Assembly (NCBI GenBank): GCA_018711655.1
Contig: DVIA01000064.1
Location: 1 to 47,139 of the forward strand
DNA: 47,139 nt
From: Candidatus Pullichristensenella avicola
Lineage (GTDB): Bacteria; Bacillota; Clostridia; Christensenellales; Aristaeellaceae
Direction: 5' to 3'
Under the pieces are notes generated by a model. That model made no database searches, was not told the origin of the DNA, and saw only the letters and a program-made list of their open reading frames with translations. Numbering within the stretch: position 1 is the first letter of the stretch; each line of letters starts with the position of its first letter. The position numbers and the translations under genes were made by a program. Positions 16,555 through 26,316 of this stretch are shown here, in pieces.

Positions 16555-17817
16555 CTACTTGTTATTGCGCTTGAGGAAGCTGGGGGTATCGGGCGTAAAG
16601 CCGCGGCGGGCGCGGTTGTCGTCGCCGGCGCCATCCTGGTAGACGCGCGGGCGACGCGGCGCGGGCTGGGCGCGGCGCTCCATTTCCTCGCGGCTGGGGC
16701 GCGGCGTGCGGGCGGCGCGGCGCTCAAAGATCGGCGAAACGGGCGTTTCCTCAGCCTCGTCCAGTTCGACCATGCGCTCGCGGCGCGGCGCGCTCGTCGT
16801 CTCCGCGGCGGCCTCGACCGTCTTGGCCTCGGCGCGGACTTCCTCCTTGGCCGCGGGGAAGGGATTGTTGTCAAACCCCGTGGCGATGACGGTGATGTGC
16901 ACTTCGTCTTCGAGGTTTTCGTCGATACCGGCGCCGAAGATGATGTTGGCCTCGGGATCGGCGGCCTGGGTGATCATCTGCGCGGCTTCGTTGATGTCGA
17001 TAATGGAGGTATCGGGGCCGCCGGTGATGTTGATCAGCACAGCGCGCGCGCCGTCGATGGACGTTTCCAGCATCGGGCTGGAAATAGCCTGTTTGGCGGC
17101 GTCCACCATGCGGTTTTCGCCCTTGCCGACGCCAATGCCCATATGGGCCAGGCCGCGCGCTTCCATAACGGTGCGCACATCGGCAAAGTCCAGATTGATC
17201 AGGTTCGGCACGGCAATGAGGTCGGAAATGCCCTGAATGCCCTGGCGGAGCGTATCGTCGGCGATGCGGAAGGCCTCGGTGACGCTGGTGCCCTTGGTGA
17301 CCACAGAAAGCAGCCGGTCGTTGGGCACGACCACGAGGGTATCGACATTCGCCTTGAGGCGCTCGATGCCGGCCTCGGCGTTCTTCATGCGCTGACGGCC
17401 TTCAAACATGAAGGGCTTGGAGACCACGCCGATGGTGAGAATGCCCATATCGCGGGCCAGTTCGGCGATGACGGGCGCCGCGCCGGTGCCGGTGCCGCCG
17501 CCCATGCCGCAGGTGACGAATACGAGATCCGCGCCCTTGACGATGTTGGAAATCTCTTCGCGGCTTTCCTCGGCGGCGTGCTTGCCCACGTCGGGGTTTG
17601 CGCCCGCGCCCAGGCCTTTGGTCAATTTGTCGCCAATCTGCACCTTGGTGGGCGCTTTGCTGAGGGTCAGCGCCTGCTTATCGGTATTGATGGCAATGAA
17701 ATCGACGCCCTGCAGGCCGGAATCAATCATGCGATTGACCGCATTGGTGCCGGCGCCGCCCACGCCAATGACTTTGATGGAGGCAAAGTTGTTGTTATCC
17801 ATTTCAAATTCGAGCAC
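16555..17817 (-). CDS. ftsZ: Cell division protein FtsZ
   Basis: A 420-aa tubulin-like GTPase that forms the division ring. It has [13 protein letters not shown] near the N-terminus, the tubulin signature [16 protein letters not shown], the T7-loop region ([13 protein letters not shown]) and a long acidic-basic linker. The C-terminal peptide [13 protein letters not shown] binds FtsA and other partners. The start is GTG 17817, with AGGGGG 7 bases upstream; an ATG lies 15 bases further in. It follows ftsA by about 40 bp and is the last gene of the cluster. Confidence 0.97.
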   Translation of the reverse strand: MLEFEMDNNNFASIKVIGVGGAGTNAVNRMIDSGLQGVDFIAINTDKQALTLSKAPTKVQIGDKLTKGLGAGANPDVGKHAAEESREEISNIVKGADLVFVTCGMGGGTGTGAAPVIAELARDMGILTIGVVSKPFMFEGRQRMKNAEAGIERLKANVDTLVVVPNDRLLSVVTKGTSVTEAFRIADDTLRQGIQGISDLIAVPNLINLDFADVRTVMEARGLAHMGIGVGKGENRMVDAAKQAISSPMLETSIDGARAVLINITGGPDTSIIDINEAAQMITQAADPEANIIFGAGIDENLEDEVHITVIATGFDNNPFPAAKEEVRAEAKTVEAAAETTSAPRRERMVELDEAEETPVSPIFERRAARTPRPSREEMERRAQPAPRRPRVYQDGAGDDNRARRGFTPDTPSFLKRNNK

Positions 17818-17856
17818 AAGGCATCCCCCTCGTTGACAAAATTAGTATCTCTGACC

Positions 17857-19044
17857 TCATTTGAACAGGCCCTTGAACTTCTTGATCCCGCCGCCCTCCT
17901 TGGGGCTTTGCTGTTCGATCGAATCGAAGATGAGATCCACCAGGCCAAGGGCGCTGGCATAGACGGGGCTGTTCATCTTCGCGGACTTGGCCACCGGCAC
18001 CTTCACCGGCCGGCCGATCTTCGCCGCCAGGTATTCGCGGCCGCCGCGCATCAGGGCGATGCCGCCGCCGGTGAGGAACACCTGCGAGCGCGGCCCCAAC
18101 AGCGCCGCCGCGTCGTTTTTGAGCGTCAGGTCGATCATATCGCACAATTCGTCCACGCTCTTTTCCACCGGGCGCCGGACGTATTCGCGCGGGAACGACA
18201 GCCGTTCCCCGCCCGCGCCGACCACTTCGGAGTAGGCGTCCTGGTCGAACTCGTCCGGGTTGAATACATATCTGCGCTTAATCTGCTCCGCGGCGCGCAT
18301 CGGTATGCGCAGTTCCTCGCACAGATCGGCCGTGATCTGCCCGCCGCCCAGGGGCAGCATGGCGTGGTAGGTGATCGCGTCGCCCTCGATCACGGAAATC
18401 TCGCTGTTGAGGTAGCCCACATCCACCAACATGGCGGCGCGGTCGCGATCCTCCAGGGAGAGCAACAGAAGGCTTTCGCCCAGCGTCGGCGACAAAAAGC
18501 CGAGAATGGCGATGCCCATGCCGCCCAGCAGGTTTTTCATGTCCTCCACAAACAGCGGGTCGGCCACCACAAAGGAAACCTGCGCGCGCAGCCGTTCGCC
18601 GTGCGCGCCCAGGGGCATCATCGTCTTTTTGCCGTCGTCTACGACAAACCACGCCGGAGAGCGGTGCATCACATAGCCGCCCAGATCGGCGATTTTCAGT
18701 TCCTCCGCCACGGCGTCCTGCACGCGGTTGACGTCCTCTTCGGAGATCTCGCCCGTCTCGGCCAGCGTGATCTCCGCCTCGCCGGTGCGCACATGCACAA
18801 ATTCGCCCGGCACGCCCACATAGATCTCGCGCACCTTGGAATTGGCTTCCAGTTCCGCCGCGGCGATGGAATCGCGCGCCACGCGCGAAAGTTGCTCCGG
18901 CGTGTTCCAGTCGCCCTCGGCAAAGCCGTCGTAGGGCACTGTGCCCGAGCCAATGATGTCGCAGCGGTTCACGCCGCCGCTTTGCGCAATCAGCGTGACG
19001 ATCTTAGAAGTGCCAAAATCTATGGCGGCGACCTGTGTTTTCAT
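17857..19044 (-). CDS. ftsA: Cell division protein FtsA
   Basis: A 395-aa actin-like ATPase that tethers FtsZ to the membrane. The N-terminal AAIDFGTSKIVTLIA phosphate-1 motif, the phosphate-2 MLVDVGYLNSEISV, the adenosine motif VFLTGGGIALMRG and the C-terminal amphipathic helix IKKFKGLFK are all visible. ATG 19044. Its own promoter lies about 60-85 bp upstream, separating ftsA-ftsZ from the genes before it. Confidence 0.95.
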   Translation of the reverse strand: MKTQVAAIDFGTSKIVTLIAQSGGVNRCDIIGSGTVPYDGFAEGDWNTPEQLSRVARDSIAAAELEANSKVREIYVGVPGEFVHVRTGEAEITLAETGEISEEDVNRVQDAVAEELKIADLGGYVMHRSPAWFVVDDGKKTMMPLGAHGERLRAQVSFVVADPLFVEDMKNLLGGMGIAILGFLSPTLGESLLLLSLEDRDRAAMLVDVGYLNSEISVIEGDAITYHAMLPLGGGQITADLCEELRIPMRAAEQIKRRYVFNPDEFDQDAYSEVVGAGGERLSFPREYVRRPVEKSVDELCDMIDLTLKNDAAALLGPRSQVFLTGGGIALMRGGREYLAAKIGRPVKVPVAKSAKMNSPVYASALGLVDLIFDSIEQQSPKEGGGIKKFKGLFK

Positions 19045-19100
19045 GCGTCCGATTACCCCTCGCGCTTCCTCTGTTCCAGTCTGGATGCCAAACTAATGTT

Positions 19101-19129
19101 ATTATACATATTTTCCAGACAATATGCAA
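19101..19129 (-). promoter_or_regulatory. Promoter of ftsA-ftsZ
   Basis: On the minus strand TTGCAT (19124-19129), a 17-bp spacer and TATAAT (19101-19106), in the only AT-rich gap within the division cluster. Confidence 0.75.
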
Positions 19130-19251
19130 ACGTGAATCGGGCAAAAAGACCGAATTTTCCAATATGTCAAAATAGTTTCAAATTGTTGGCGCGAAGCCGT
19201 CACACAATCGCGGCGAACCTTGGGCGGAATGGAAAAATTTCCCACAGGCGC

Positions 19252-19986
19252 TCAGCCGGCGCTGTAGTCGGCCTTATCGCCGCTTGAAACGTCGAGCCGG
19301 CCGCTGGTCTGGCCGCGATTCTCCAGATCGGCCAGCACGCCGGCCATGAGAACGACCTTGTTGCGCATGTTTTCCGCGTCGCCCATCTCCACGCGAATGC
19401 CCGTGCGCGAATAAATAAAGATGCTGTTGGCGTCGGATACGTTCAGTTCCGAAACATAGGCCGAGGCGCCGTTTTCATAGAGCGCCCCGAGCACCGCCAC
19501 CATGGCCGCAAGGCGATCGGCCGGCGCGGAAACGATTTGCCCGAGGCGGTAATCGGTAATGCCCAGGCCCGAAACGTATACCGCGTCGCCCTCCGGCATG
19601 GCCGAAAGCTGTTCGATAACGGTGCCATCGCGCTCCATGGTCAGCGCCACGCCCGCATGCACGACCACGGCCTCGCACACGCGCTCGCGCACGGTAAGCA
19701 CGATTTCCGAGGGATAGTTTTTCTCCAGCGAGACCAGTTCCACCCTTCCCCCGCTCTCCAGCGCCTCGCGCGTCTTTTCCGCGTCCACATTGCGCATTTT
19801 TTTGCCCAACGGCAGCCGGGCGGCGCGCATGACGCTTTCGTCGTCGATGGTCTGGTTGCCCTCCACGCGCACGTCGCGCGCGATGAATACGGCGTTGTCC
19901 AAAATAAGATACACGCCCAGCGCCAGCGCCAGCAGCAGCGCCGTCAGAAGCAGTATTTTTCGTTTCTTGCGCGCGGTCAGCCTCAT
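19252..19986 (-). CDS. ftsQ: Cell division protein FtsQ/DivIB
   Basis: A 244-aa bitopic membrane protein of the divisome. A short basic N-terminus (RLTARKKRK) precedes one membrane segment (about residues 11-30). The outer POTRA domain starts at FIARDVRVEGNQTIDDESV and the beta domain follows (YPSEIVLTVRERVCEAVVVH). ATG 19986 has CGGAGG 7 bases upstream. It follows murA by 12 bp, the usual clostridial order murA-ftsQ. Confidence 0.9.
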   Translation of the reverse strand: MRLTARKKRKILLLTALLLALALGVYLILDNAVFIARDVRVEGNQTIDDESVMRAARLPLGKKMRNVDAEKTREALESGGRVELVSLEKNYPSEIVLTVRERVCEAVVVHAGVALTMERDGTVIEQLSAMPEGDAVYVSGLGITDYRLGQIVSAPADRLAAMVAVLGALYENGASAYVSELNVSDANSIFIYSRTGIRVEMGDAENMRNKVVLMAGVLADLENRGQTSGRLDVSSGDKADYSAG

Positions 19987-19998
19987 TGGTATCCTCCG

Positions 19999-21234
19999 TT
20001 ACAGCCTTTTGATGTCCGCGCCCAGCGCGGCCAGCATGCGTTCCAGCGCCTCATAGCCCCGGTCGATGAGTTCCACGTTTTCCACGCGGCTTTCGCCCTC
20101 CGCAGCCAGCGCCGCGATCACCAGCGCCGCGCCGCCGCGCAAATCGCCCGCCTGCACCTCCGCGCCGCAGAGCTTTCCCCCGCGCACCACGGCCAGACGC
20201 CCGTTGAGGAAAATATCCGCGCCCATGCGCCGCAGCTGCGCCGCGTGCGCAAAGCGGTTTTCAAAGACGTTTTCCACGATTACGCTGGCGCCCTCCACCG
20301 CGCAGGCCAGGGCCATGAACTGCGCCTGCAGATCGGTCGGAAAGCCGGGAAAGGGCTGGGTGGAGACCTCGAAGGGCTTGAGCGCGCGGCTGCGCAGGAA
20401 GATTTCCGCTTCCCCGGCCTCCACTTCGCAGCCGGCCTGCCGCAGTTTGTCCAGCACCGCGCCCAGGTCGCCGGGACGTGCGCGCCGGAGAAGCACCTCC
20501 CCGCGCGTGGCCGCCGCCGCGGCCAGAAGCGTGCCGGCGACGATGCGATCCGGCAGGGGCCGGTAGCGCGCGCCGCCCAGGGCTTTTACGCCCTCAATGG
20601 TCACGCGGTCCGTGCCGCCGCCGCGCACCCGGCCGCCCAAGGCGTTGATAAAATCCTGCAAATCGCGAATTTCCGGCTCGCGCGCGGCGTTATGTATGGT
20701 GGTTCTCCCCCGCGCCAGCACCGCGGCCATCATTACGTTTTCCGTGGCTCCGACGCTGGGAAAATCCAGGTAGACGTCCGCGCCCTGCAGGCGCGCGCCG
20801 TCGCAATCAATCATGCCGTGCGCCTCGCGAATGGTCACGCCCAGCGCCCGCAGGCCCTTCAAATGCAGGTCGATGGGCCGCTGGCCGATCTCGCAACCGC
20901 CGGGGTAGCTCACCCGGGCGCGCCGGAAGCGGCCGATGAGCGGGCCGAGCATGAAAATGGACGAACGCAGCCGCTTGGAAAGCGTTTCGGGCATTTCGTG
21001 GCTCTCGGCGCGCGAAGCGTCGATGACTACGTCCCGGCCGCGCGCCTCCACGCGGCACCCCAGCGTTTTGAGAATGGAGAGCATGTTGCGCACGTCCACA
21101 AGGGCCGGGCAGTCCTCCACCGTCACCGGCTCGTCGGTCAGCAACGCCGCCGCCAGGATCGGCAGCACCGCGTTCTTTGCGCAGCCGACCTCCAATTCCC
21201 CGCAAAGCCGCCTCCCGCCGAGCACCCAAAACAT
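19999..21234 (-). CDS. murA: UDP-N-acetylglucosamine 1-carboxyvinyltransferase
   Basis: A 411-aa cytosolic enzyme that adds enolpyruvate from PEP to UDP-GlcNAc, the first committed step of peptidoglycan synthesis. It has AKNAVLPILAAALL at the N-terminus and the loop YPGGCEIGQRPIDLHLKG, whose Cys is the residue attacked by fosfomycin in most bacteria. ATG 21234 is the likely start; the frame extends far upstream but there reads across the antisense of ftsW. Its SD (GGAAGG) is weak and a bit distant. It follows ftsW by 92 bp, the position where murG would normally stand. Confidence 0.95.
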   Translation of the reverse strand: MFWVLGGRRLCGELEVGCAKNAVLPILAAALLTDEPVTVEDCPALVDVRNMLSILKTLGCRVEARGRDVVIDASRAESHEMPETLSKRLRSSIFMLGPLIGRFRRARVSYPGGCEIGQRPIDLHLKGLRALGVTIREAHGMIDCDGARLQGADVYLDFPSVGATENVMMAAVLARGRTTIHNAAREPEIRDLQDFINALGGRVRGGGTDRVTIEGVKALGGARYRPLPDRIVAGTLLAAAAATRGEVLLRRARPGDLGAVLDKLRQAGCEVEAGEAEIFLRSRALKPFEVSTQPFPGFPTDLQAQFMALACAVEGASVIVENVFENRFAHAAQLRRMGADIFLNGRLAVVRGGKLCGAEVQAGDLRGGAALVIAALAAEGESRVENVELIDRGYEALERMLAALGADIKRL

Positions 21235-21326
21235 ATCGCTTCGCCGCCTTCCATAACATCCGGGCGATAAAACATCGCTCCTGTCTATGTTATGGGAATG
21301 CGCGGGAAAAGGTGCGTGTCCGCCCA

Positions 21327-22424
21327 TCAGATAGGGTCCGCATCGCGGGAAATATTGAGCAAAAGCCCCACCGCGCCCATAACGATGGAAACGGACGTGC
21401 CCCCGGCGCTGAAAAAGGGCAACGGCAGGCCCGTCGTAGGCATCAGCCCTATGACGACCGCCACATTGAGCACGCACTGTACGCCGATCATCGCCGTAAT
21501 GCCGCCGGCCAGAAGGCTGCCAAAGCGATCCTGGCAGCGCATGGCCACGCGCAGGCCGAAGAACACGAACGCCGCGAACATGGCCAGAACCAGAACGCTT
21601 CCGAAAAACCCCAGGTCCTCGCCGACCACGGCGAAGATAAAATCGCTCTCCGGATAGGGCAAAAAGGCGTACTTCTGCCGTCCCTTGCCCAGCCCCATGC
21701 CGAACAGGCCCCCCGAGCCGAAGGCCATCAACGACTGCGAAAGCTGGTAGCCCTCGTTGGTGAGGTAGGCAAAGGGATCGCGGAAGGACATCAGCCGCGC
21801 GCGGCGGTAATCCTCCGAAAGCGCGTAAAACGTGCCAAGCGCCGCGCCTGCCACGCCAATCAGCCCCATGTGCAGCCAGCGCGCCCCGGCCATGAGCACC
21901 ATCACCGCCGCGACGATGAGAATGCTGCCGGCGGTGGAAAGGTTCGGCTGCAAAAGGATGAGCAGGAACATCGCCCCAGGCACGACAAACAGCGGCACAA
22001 GCCCGGTGAAGAACCTGCGCACGTCCCGGCCCGGGGCGCTGAGGGCGCGCGCAAGAAAGAGGATCATGGCGTATTTGGCCATTTCTGAAGGCTGAAAACT
22101 CAGCGGCCCCACGCGCAGCCAACGCCGCGAACCGTTGAGCATCCTGCCCACGCCGGGAATGGCCACCAGAACCAGCAGAACCAGGCTCGCGCCCACCAAG
22201 GTCAGCGCCGCCGCCGGGCAATTGAGGCGACGGTAGTCCAGCCGCAGCACGAAAAGCATCAGCGCCGCGCCAACGCCCACGCCCACCAGCTGGGAAACGA
22301 CCTCCGAAAGGGCGCTGCCGTCGTCCTGCGCGTTGTAGTAGCTGGCGGCGTAGAGCACGACAAGGCCCGTAAGAATCAGGAGCAGGAACGAGAAAAGCAC
22401 GCCCCGGTCCACGCGGCGGGTCAA
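21327..22424 (-). CDS. ftsW: Peptidoglycan polymerase FtsW
   Basis: A 365-aa SEDS protein with about ten membrane segments that polymerises lipid II at the septum with its PBP partner. Family hallmarks are SRRWLRVGPLSFQPSEMAKYA, EDLGFFG and the C-terminal MPTTGLPLPFFSAGGTS. The frame starts at TTG 22424, whose TTGA overlaps the murD stop, so translation is probably coupled. A GTG 12 bases in is an alternative. Confidence 0.95.
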   Translation of the reverse strand: MTRRVDRGVLFSFLLLILTGLVVLYAASYYNAQDDGSALSEVVSQLVGVGVGAALMLFVLRLDYRRLNCPAAALTLVGASLVLLVLVAIPGVGRMLNGSRRWLRVGPLSFQPSEMAKYAMILFLARALSAPGRDVRRFFTGLVPLFVVPGAMFLLILLQPNLSTAGSILIVAAVMVLMAGARWLHMGLIGVAGAALGTFYALSEDYRRARLMSFRDPFAYLTNEGYQLSQSLMAFGSGGLFGMGLGKGRQKYAFLPYPESDFIFAVVGEDLGFFGSVLVLAMFAAFVFFGLRVAMRCQDRFGSLLAGGITAMIGVQCVLNVAVVIGLMPTTGLPLPFFSAGGTSVSIVMGAVGLLLNISRDADPI

Positions 22425-23788
22425 GACATGTCGGACTCCAGACCCTTTACGATCCGCTTGAATTCGCGCCCACGCGCTTCGTAATCGGTGAACATGTCAA
22501 AGCTCGCGCACGCCGGCGAGAGAAGGACGTTGCCGCCGGGCGCGGCCAGAGCGCGCGCCGTGGCGACGGCCTTTTCAAAATCGTACCCGGCGCGCACGCA
22601 GGCGGTAAAGCCCTCGTCGCGCAGCGCGGCTTCGATGGCGTCCGCGGTGTCGCCGATGAGCACGGCATGGGCAATGTTGCCGCGCGCCATTTCCCGGCCC
22701 AGCGGGTGATAGTCGGCCTTTTTGTAGCTGCCGCCAAGGATGATGACCGTAGGCGCGGTCATGGAGCGCACGGCCCAGAGCGTGGAATCCACGTTCGTGC
22801 CCTTGGAATCGTTGATATAGCGCACGCCGTCCACTTCGCGCACAAACTCCAGGCGATGCTCCACGCCCTGGAAGGCGCGCAGCGTATGGCGCACCACAGG
22901 CGCGGGAACGCCCGCGGCCATGGCCATGGCCGTGGCCGCCAGCGCGTTTTCCAGGTTGTGCGGGCCGGGAATGCCGATCTCCTCCACCGCGCAAACGGCG
23001 CGGGCGCCCGCCTCGTCTACAAAGACGATCCTGCCCTCGCGCACCAGCGCGCCCGAAGGCGCCGCGCCGGAGCGGGAGAACCAGACCACTTTGGCCCGCG
23101 TGCGCGCGGCCATGGCGCGGGTGATCGCATCGTCATAATTGAGCACGGTTACGTCCCCTTCGCGGCCGTTGGCAAAAACGCGCTCCTTGAGGGCGATGTA
23201 ATTTTCCATGGAGCCGTGGCGGTTGAGGTGATCCTCGGTGACGTTGAGCACCGCGGCCACGGCGGGATGAAACTGCGAAACCGTCTCCAACTGGAACGAG
23301 GAAACCTCGCACACCGTAACGTCGCCGGCGCGCATTTTCAAAACCGCCTGCGCATACGGCGCGCCGATATTGCCCACCACCCAGGTGCGGCGGCCGGCGT
23401 TTTTGAAAATCTCGCCCAGCAGCGTGCAGGTGGTGGTCTTGCCGTTGGTGCCGGTCACAGCCAGCAAAAGGCCCATGGATTCGCGATAGGCGTACTCCAG
23501 TTCGCCCATGACCTCCACGCCCAGTTCGCGGGCGCGCGCCACAGCCGGATGCGCGTCGGGCACGCCGGGGCTGACGATCAGGGCGTCCATGCCCTCCACG
23601 AGGGAAACGGGGTCCTCCCCAAGACGCCAATGGACGCCCTGCACGTTCAAATCGTCCAGCGCGCCCCCGAATTGCTCTTTGGTTTTCACATCGCAGATCG
23701 TAACTTCGCAGCCGCGCGCGTGCAAAAGCCGCGCCGCAGCCGCGCCGCTTCGCGCCATACCCAGCACGAGCGCTTTTCGAATTTGCAT
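22421..23788 (-). CDS. murD: UDP-N-acetylmuramoyl-L-alanine--D-glutamate ligase
   Basis: A 455-aa cytosolic Mur ligase. It has a Rossmann-like N-terminal domain (ALVLGMARSGAAAARLL), the ATP loop AVTGTNGKTTTCTLL, EVSSFQLE, NVTEDHLNRHGSM and the C-terminal domain with NDSKGTNVDSTLWA and LSPACASFDMF, all typical of MurD. ATG 23788 with GGAGGG upstream. It follows mraY by 22 bp and overlaps ftsW. Confidence 0.97.
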   Translation of the reverse strand: MQIRKALVLGMARSGAAAARLLHARGCEVTICDVKTKEQFGGALDDLNVQGVHWRLGEDPVSLVEGMDALIVSPGVPDAHPAVARARELGVEVMGELEYAYRESMGLLLAVTGTNGKTTTCTLLGEIFKNAGRRTWVVGNIGAPYAQAVLKMRAGDVTVCEVSSFQLETVSQFHPAVAAVLNVTEDHLNRHGSMENYIALKERVFANGREGDVTVLNYDDAITRAMAARTRAKVVWFSRSGAAPSGALVREGRIVFVDEAGARAVCAVEEIGIPGPHNLENALAATAMAMAAGVPAPVVRHTLRAFQGVEHRLEFVREVDGVRYINDSKGTNVDSTLWAVRSMTAPTVIILGGSYKKADYHPLGREMARGNIAHAVLIGDTADAIEAALRDEGFTACVRAGYDFEKAVATARALAAPGGNVLLSPACASFDMFTDYEARGREFKRIVKGLESDMS

Positions 23789-23810
23789 AGAACCCTCCTT
23801 TGCTCCGGCG

Positions 23811-24806
23811 CTATGCCGTGAACCCCAGCAGCGCCAGGAGGCACAAAAGCACGGTTACGATGTAATACATCGCCACCACGCGCGTTTCGGGCATGCCGCC
23901 CAGTTCAAAATGATGGTGCAGCGGCGCCATGCGGAACACGCGCTTGCCGTGCGTGGCCTTGAAGTAGGTCACCTGAATGATATCCGACAGGCTGGAGACG
24001 AACATCGCAAAGGCGATCACCGGCAAAATCAGCGCCAGGCGCGTCACCAGGCAGATGCCCACCAGCGCGCCGCCGATGAAAAACGAACCGACGTCGCCCA
24101 TAAACACGCTGGCCGGATAGGCGTTGAAGCGCAGAAAGCCCAACAGGCCGCCGGCCATGGCTCCCGCGAAGATGGCGGTGTTGAGAAGGTTTCCTTCCCC
24201 GGCCGCATCCGTGCTGGCCATCATGACGCAGATCAGCGCCATGGTCGCAAAATCGAACAGCGAACAGCCGCCCAGAAGGCCGTCCAGGCCGTCGAGCAGG
24301 TTTGCGGAGTTGACCGTGCCCACGAGGATAAAGACCATTACCGGAATGTAGAACCAGCCCAGTTCCCACTCCACGCCGAAAAACGGCACCGTCAGGCGCG
24401 AGCCGATCTGCGGGTGAAAATACGCCCAGAACGACAGCCCAAGGGCGATGATCACCTGCGGCGCCAGCTTCTGTTTGGGCGTCAGCCCCAGCGAGCGGTG
24501 CAGCTTTACCTTGATAAAATCATCCACAAAGCCGACCAGGCCAAAGCCCACGGCGCAGAGGATGGCGATCAGCAAAAAATCCCAGCGGCTCTCGCCCTGG
24601 GCAAAAGCCAGCGCCGCGATCAGCGCCGGAACGGCGAAGATCACGCCGCCCATGGTGGGAATGCCCTGCTTTTTCTTGTGCGACTGCGGGCCGAGATCGT
24701 AGATCGTCTGCCCGAACTTCATGCGCTTGAGCCAGGGAATCACCACCGGGCCAAAGACGATGGCCATGACAAACGCGGCAATGATGGTCAATATCAGCCT
24801 TTGCAT
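23811..24806 (-). CDS. mraY: Phospho-N-acetylmuramoyl-pentapeptide transferase
   Basis: A 331-aa membrane enzyme that transfers phospho-MurNAc-pentapeptide to undecaprenyl phosphate, giving lipid I. It has ten hydrophobic segments. Signatures are GIPTMGGVIF, the catalytic-site FVDDFIKV and NSANLLDGLDGL, and KATHGKRVFRMAPLHHHFE. ATG 24806. It sits 21 bp after murE, where murF would often come first. Confidence 0.97.
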   Translation of the reverse strand: MQRLILTIIAAFVMAIVFGPVVIPWLKRMKFGQTIYDLGPQSHKKKQGIPTMGGVIFAVPALIAALAFAQGESRWDFLLIAILCAVGFGLVGFVDDFIKVKLHRSLGLTPKQKLAPQVIIALGLSFWAYFHPQIGSRLTVPFFGVEWELGWFYIPVMVFILVGTVNSANLLDGLDGLLGGCSLFDFATMALICVMMASTDAAGEGNLLNTAIFAGAMAGGLLGFLRFNAYPASVFMGDVGSFFIGGALVGICLVTRLALILPVIAFAMFVSSLSDIIQVTYFKATHGKRVFRMAPLHHHFELGGMPETRVVAMYYIVTVLLCLLALLGFTA

Positions 24807-24827
24807 CTTCTGTTGTCCTCCCGAGCG

Positions 24828-26294
24828 CTACTTCTCACGGCCGCGCATTTCCTCGAGCAATTCCCGCACGACGATCTTTTCATCGAAGGGATGCTTGACG
24901 CCGCGGATTTCCTGATAGGTCTCGTGGCCCTTGCCGGCCAGGACGATCACATCGGAACTGCCGGCGATGGAAAGCGCGTGCCGGATCGCCTCGCGGCGAT
25001 TCTCTATCACGGTATATTCGCACCCGGTATGGCGGATTCCTTCTTCAATTTGGTTGAGAATTTCGAAAGGATCCTCGTTGCGGGGGTTGTCGCTGGTGAG
25101 AATGACCAGATCGGCCAGTTCCCCGGCGATCTCGCCCATGATGGGCCGCTTGCCGCGGTCGCGGTCGCCGCCGCAGCCAAACAGGGCGATGAGCCGGCCC
25201 CTGGTGGTCTGGCGCACGGATTTGAGAATGTTTTCCAGGCTGTCGGGCGAATGCGCGTAGTCGAGAATGACGCGGTAGGGCGTCTCCGTTTCCAGAAGCT
25301 CGATGCGGCCCGGAACGGCGCGCACGTCCTCCAGCCCCGTGCGAATGGCCTCGGGGCCGACGCCCAGCACGATGGCCACGCCCGCGGCCAGAAGGGCGTT
25401 GTAAACGTTGAAGATGCCCGACAGGCGCAGTTTTACCATCACACGGAAGCGCTTGTGGCTGGTAAGCAGGAACGTCAGCCCCCGCTCGCCCACTTCGATG
25501 TCGTTGGCGTAAACGTCGCTGGATTCGCGAATGCCCGTGCGCAGCGCCTCGCGCCCCAGGGCGGCGACGCCCTCGCACACGCGTTCGTCGTCGCAGTTGT
25601 AGACGACGGCGTCGGACATATCCGCCTGCAAAAGGCGCATTTTGGCGGCGAAATAGTTGTCCATATCGCCAAAATAGTCCAGATGATCCTGGGAAAAATT
25701 CGTAAAGGCCGCCACCGCAAAGCGCATGCCGCTGAGCCGGTGCATGGCCAGCGCGTGGGCCGAAACTTCCATCACCACATATTCCACGCCCGCGTCGGCC
25801 ATGCTCTTTAAGAGCGTCTGCACTTCGATGGGGTCGGGCGTCGTCAGCCGGGAGGGAATGACCTCCTCGCCGATCATGGAGCAGACCGTGCCGATCAGGC
25901 CGGTCTTGTACCCGGCGGCTTCGAGGATGGATTTGATCAGGAAGCTCGAAGTGGTCTTGCCCTTGGTGCCGGTAACGCCGATCAGCCGCATCCGCCGCGC
26001 AGGGTTGCCGAAAAAGGCCTGCGCCATATAGGAAAGCGCCTCGCGCACGCTGCGCACCTTCACCTGCGGGCAGTCCAGGGGCAGCCTGCGCTCCACCACC
26101 AGCGCCACGGCGCCGCTTTTCAGGGCCTGCGGGGCCAGGTCGTGCGCGTCCACATGCATGCCGGGAATGCAGAAAAACAGCGCTCCAGGCGCGGCGCGGC
26201 GCGTATCCGAGCAAAGGGCGGAAATCTCCGTCTGCCCGTCGCCAAATATTTCTACCTTGCCGGGAACGGCTCCCGCAAGCGCGTTGAGTTTCAT
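24828..26294 (-). CDS. murE: UDP-MurNAc-tripeptide synthetase (meso-DAP type)
   Basis: A 488-aa ligase adding the third peptide residue. ATP loop GVTGTKGKTTSS, then EVSAHAL and FTNFSQDHLDYFGDM. The motif DNPRNEDP, in which DNPR marks meso-diaminopimelate rather than lysine as substrate, points to a DAP-type wall. ATG 26294 with a G-rich SD upstream; the open frame runs 36 bases further 5'. It follows the PBP gene by 22 bp. Confidence 0.96.
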   Translation of the reverse strand: MKLNALAGAVPGKVEIFGDGQTEISALCSDTRRAAPGALFFCIPGMHVDAHDLAPQALKSGAVALVVERRLPLDCPQVKVRSVREALSYMAQAFFGNPARRMRLIGVTGTKGKTTSSFLIKSILEAAGYKTGLIGTVCSMIGEEVIPSRLTTPDPIEVQTLLKSMADAGVEYVVMEVSAHALAMHRLSGMRFAVAAFTNFSQDHLDYFGDMDNYFAAKMRLLQADMSDAVVYNCDDERVCEGVAALGREALRTGIRESSDVYANDIEVGERGLTFLLTSHKRFRVMVKLRLSGIFNVYNALLAAGVAIVLGVGPEAIRTGLEDVRAVPGRIELLETETPYRVILDYAHSPDSLENILKSVRQTTRGRLIALFGCGGDRDRGKRPIMGEIAGELADLVILTSDNPRNEDPFEILNQIEEGIRHTGCEYTVIENRREAIRHALSIAGSSDVIVLAGKGHETYQEIRGVKHPFDEKIVVRELLEEMRGREK

Positions 26295-26316
26295 TTTCCA
26301 ATGACCCCCTGTAAGA

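Noticed and set aside
16030-19287. A 1085-aa open frame on the plus strand
   Set aside because: It lies antisense to ftsZ and ftsA and runs through array C. It is a by-product of GC-rich codon third positions, with no SD and no family features.
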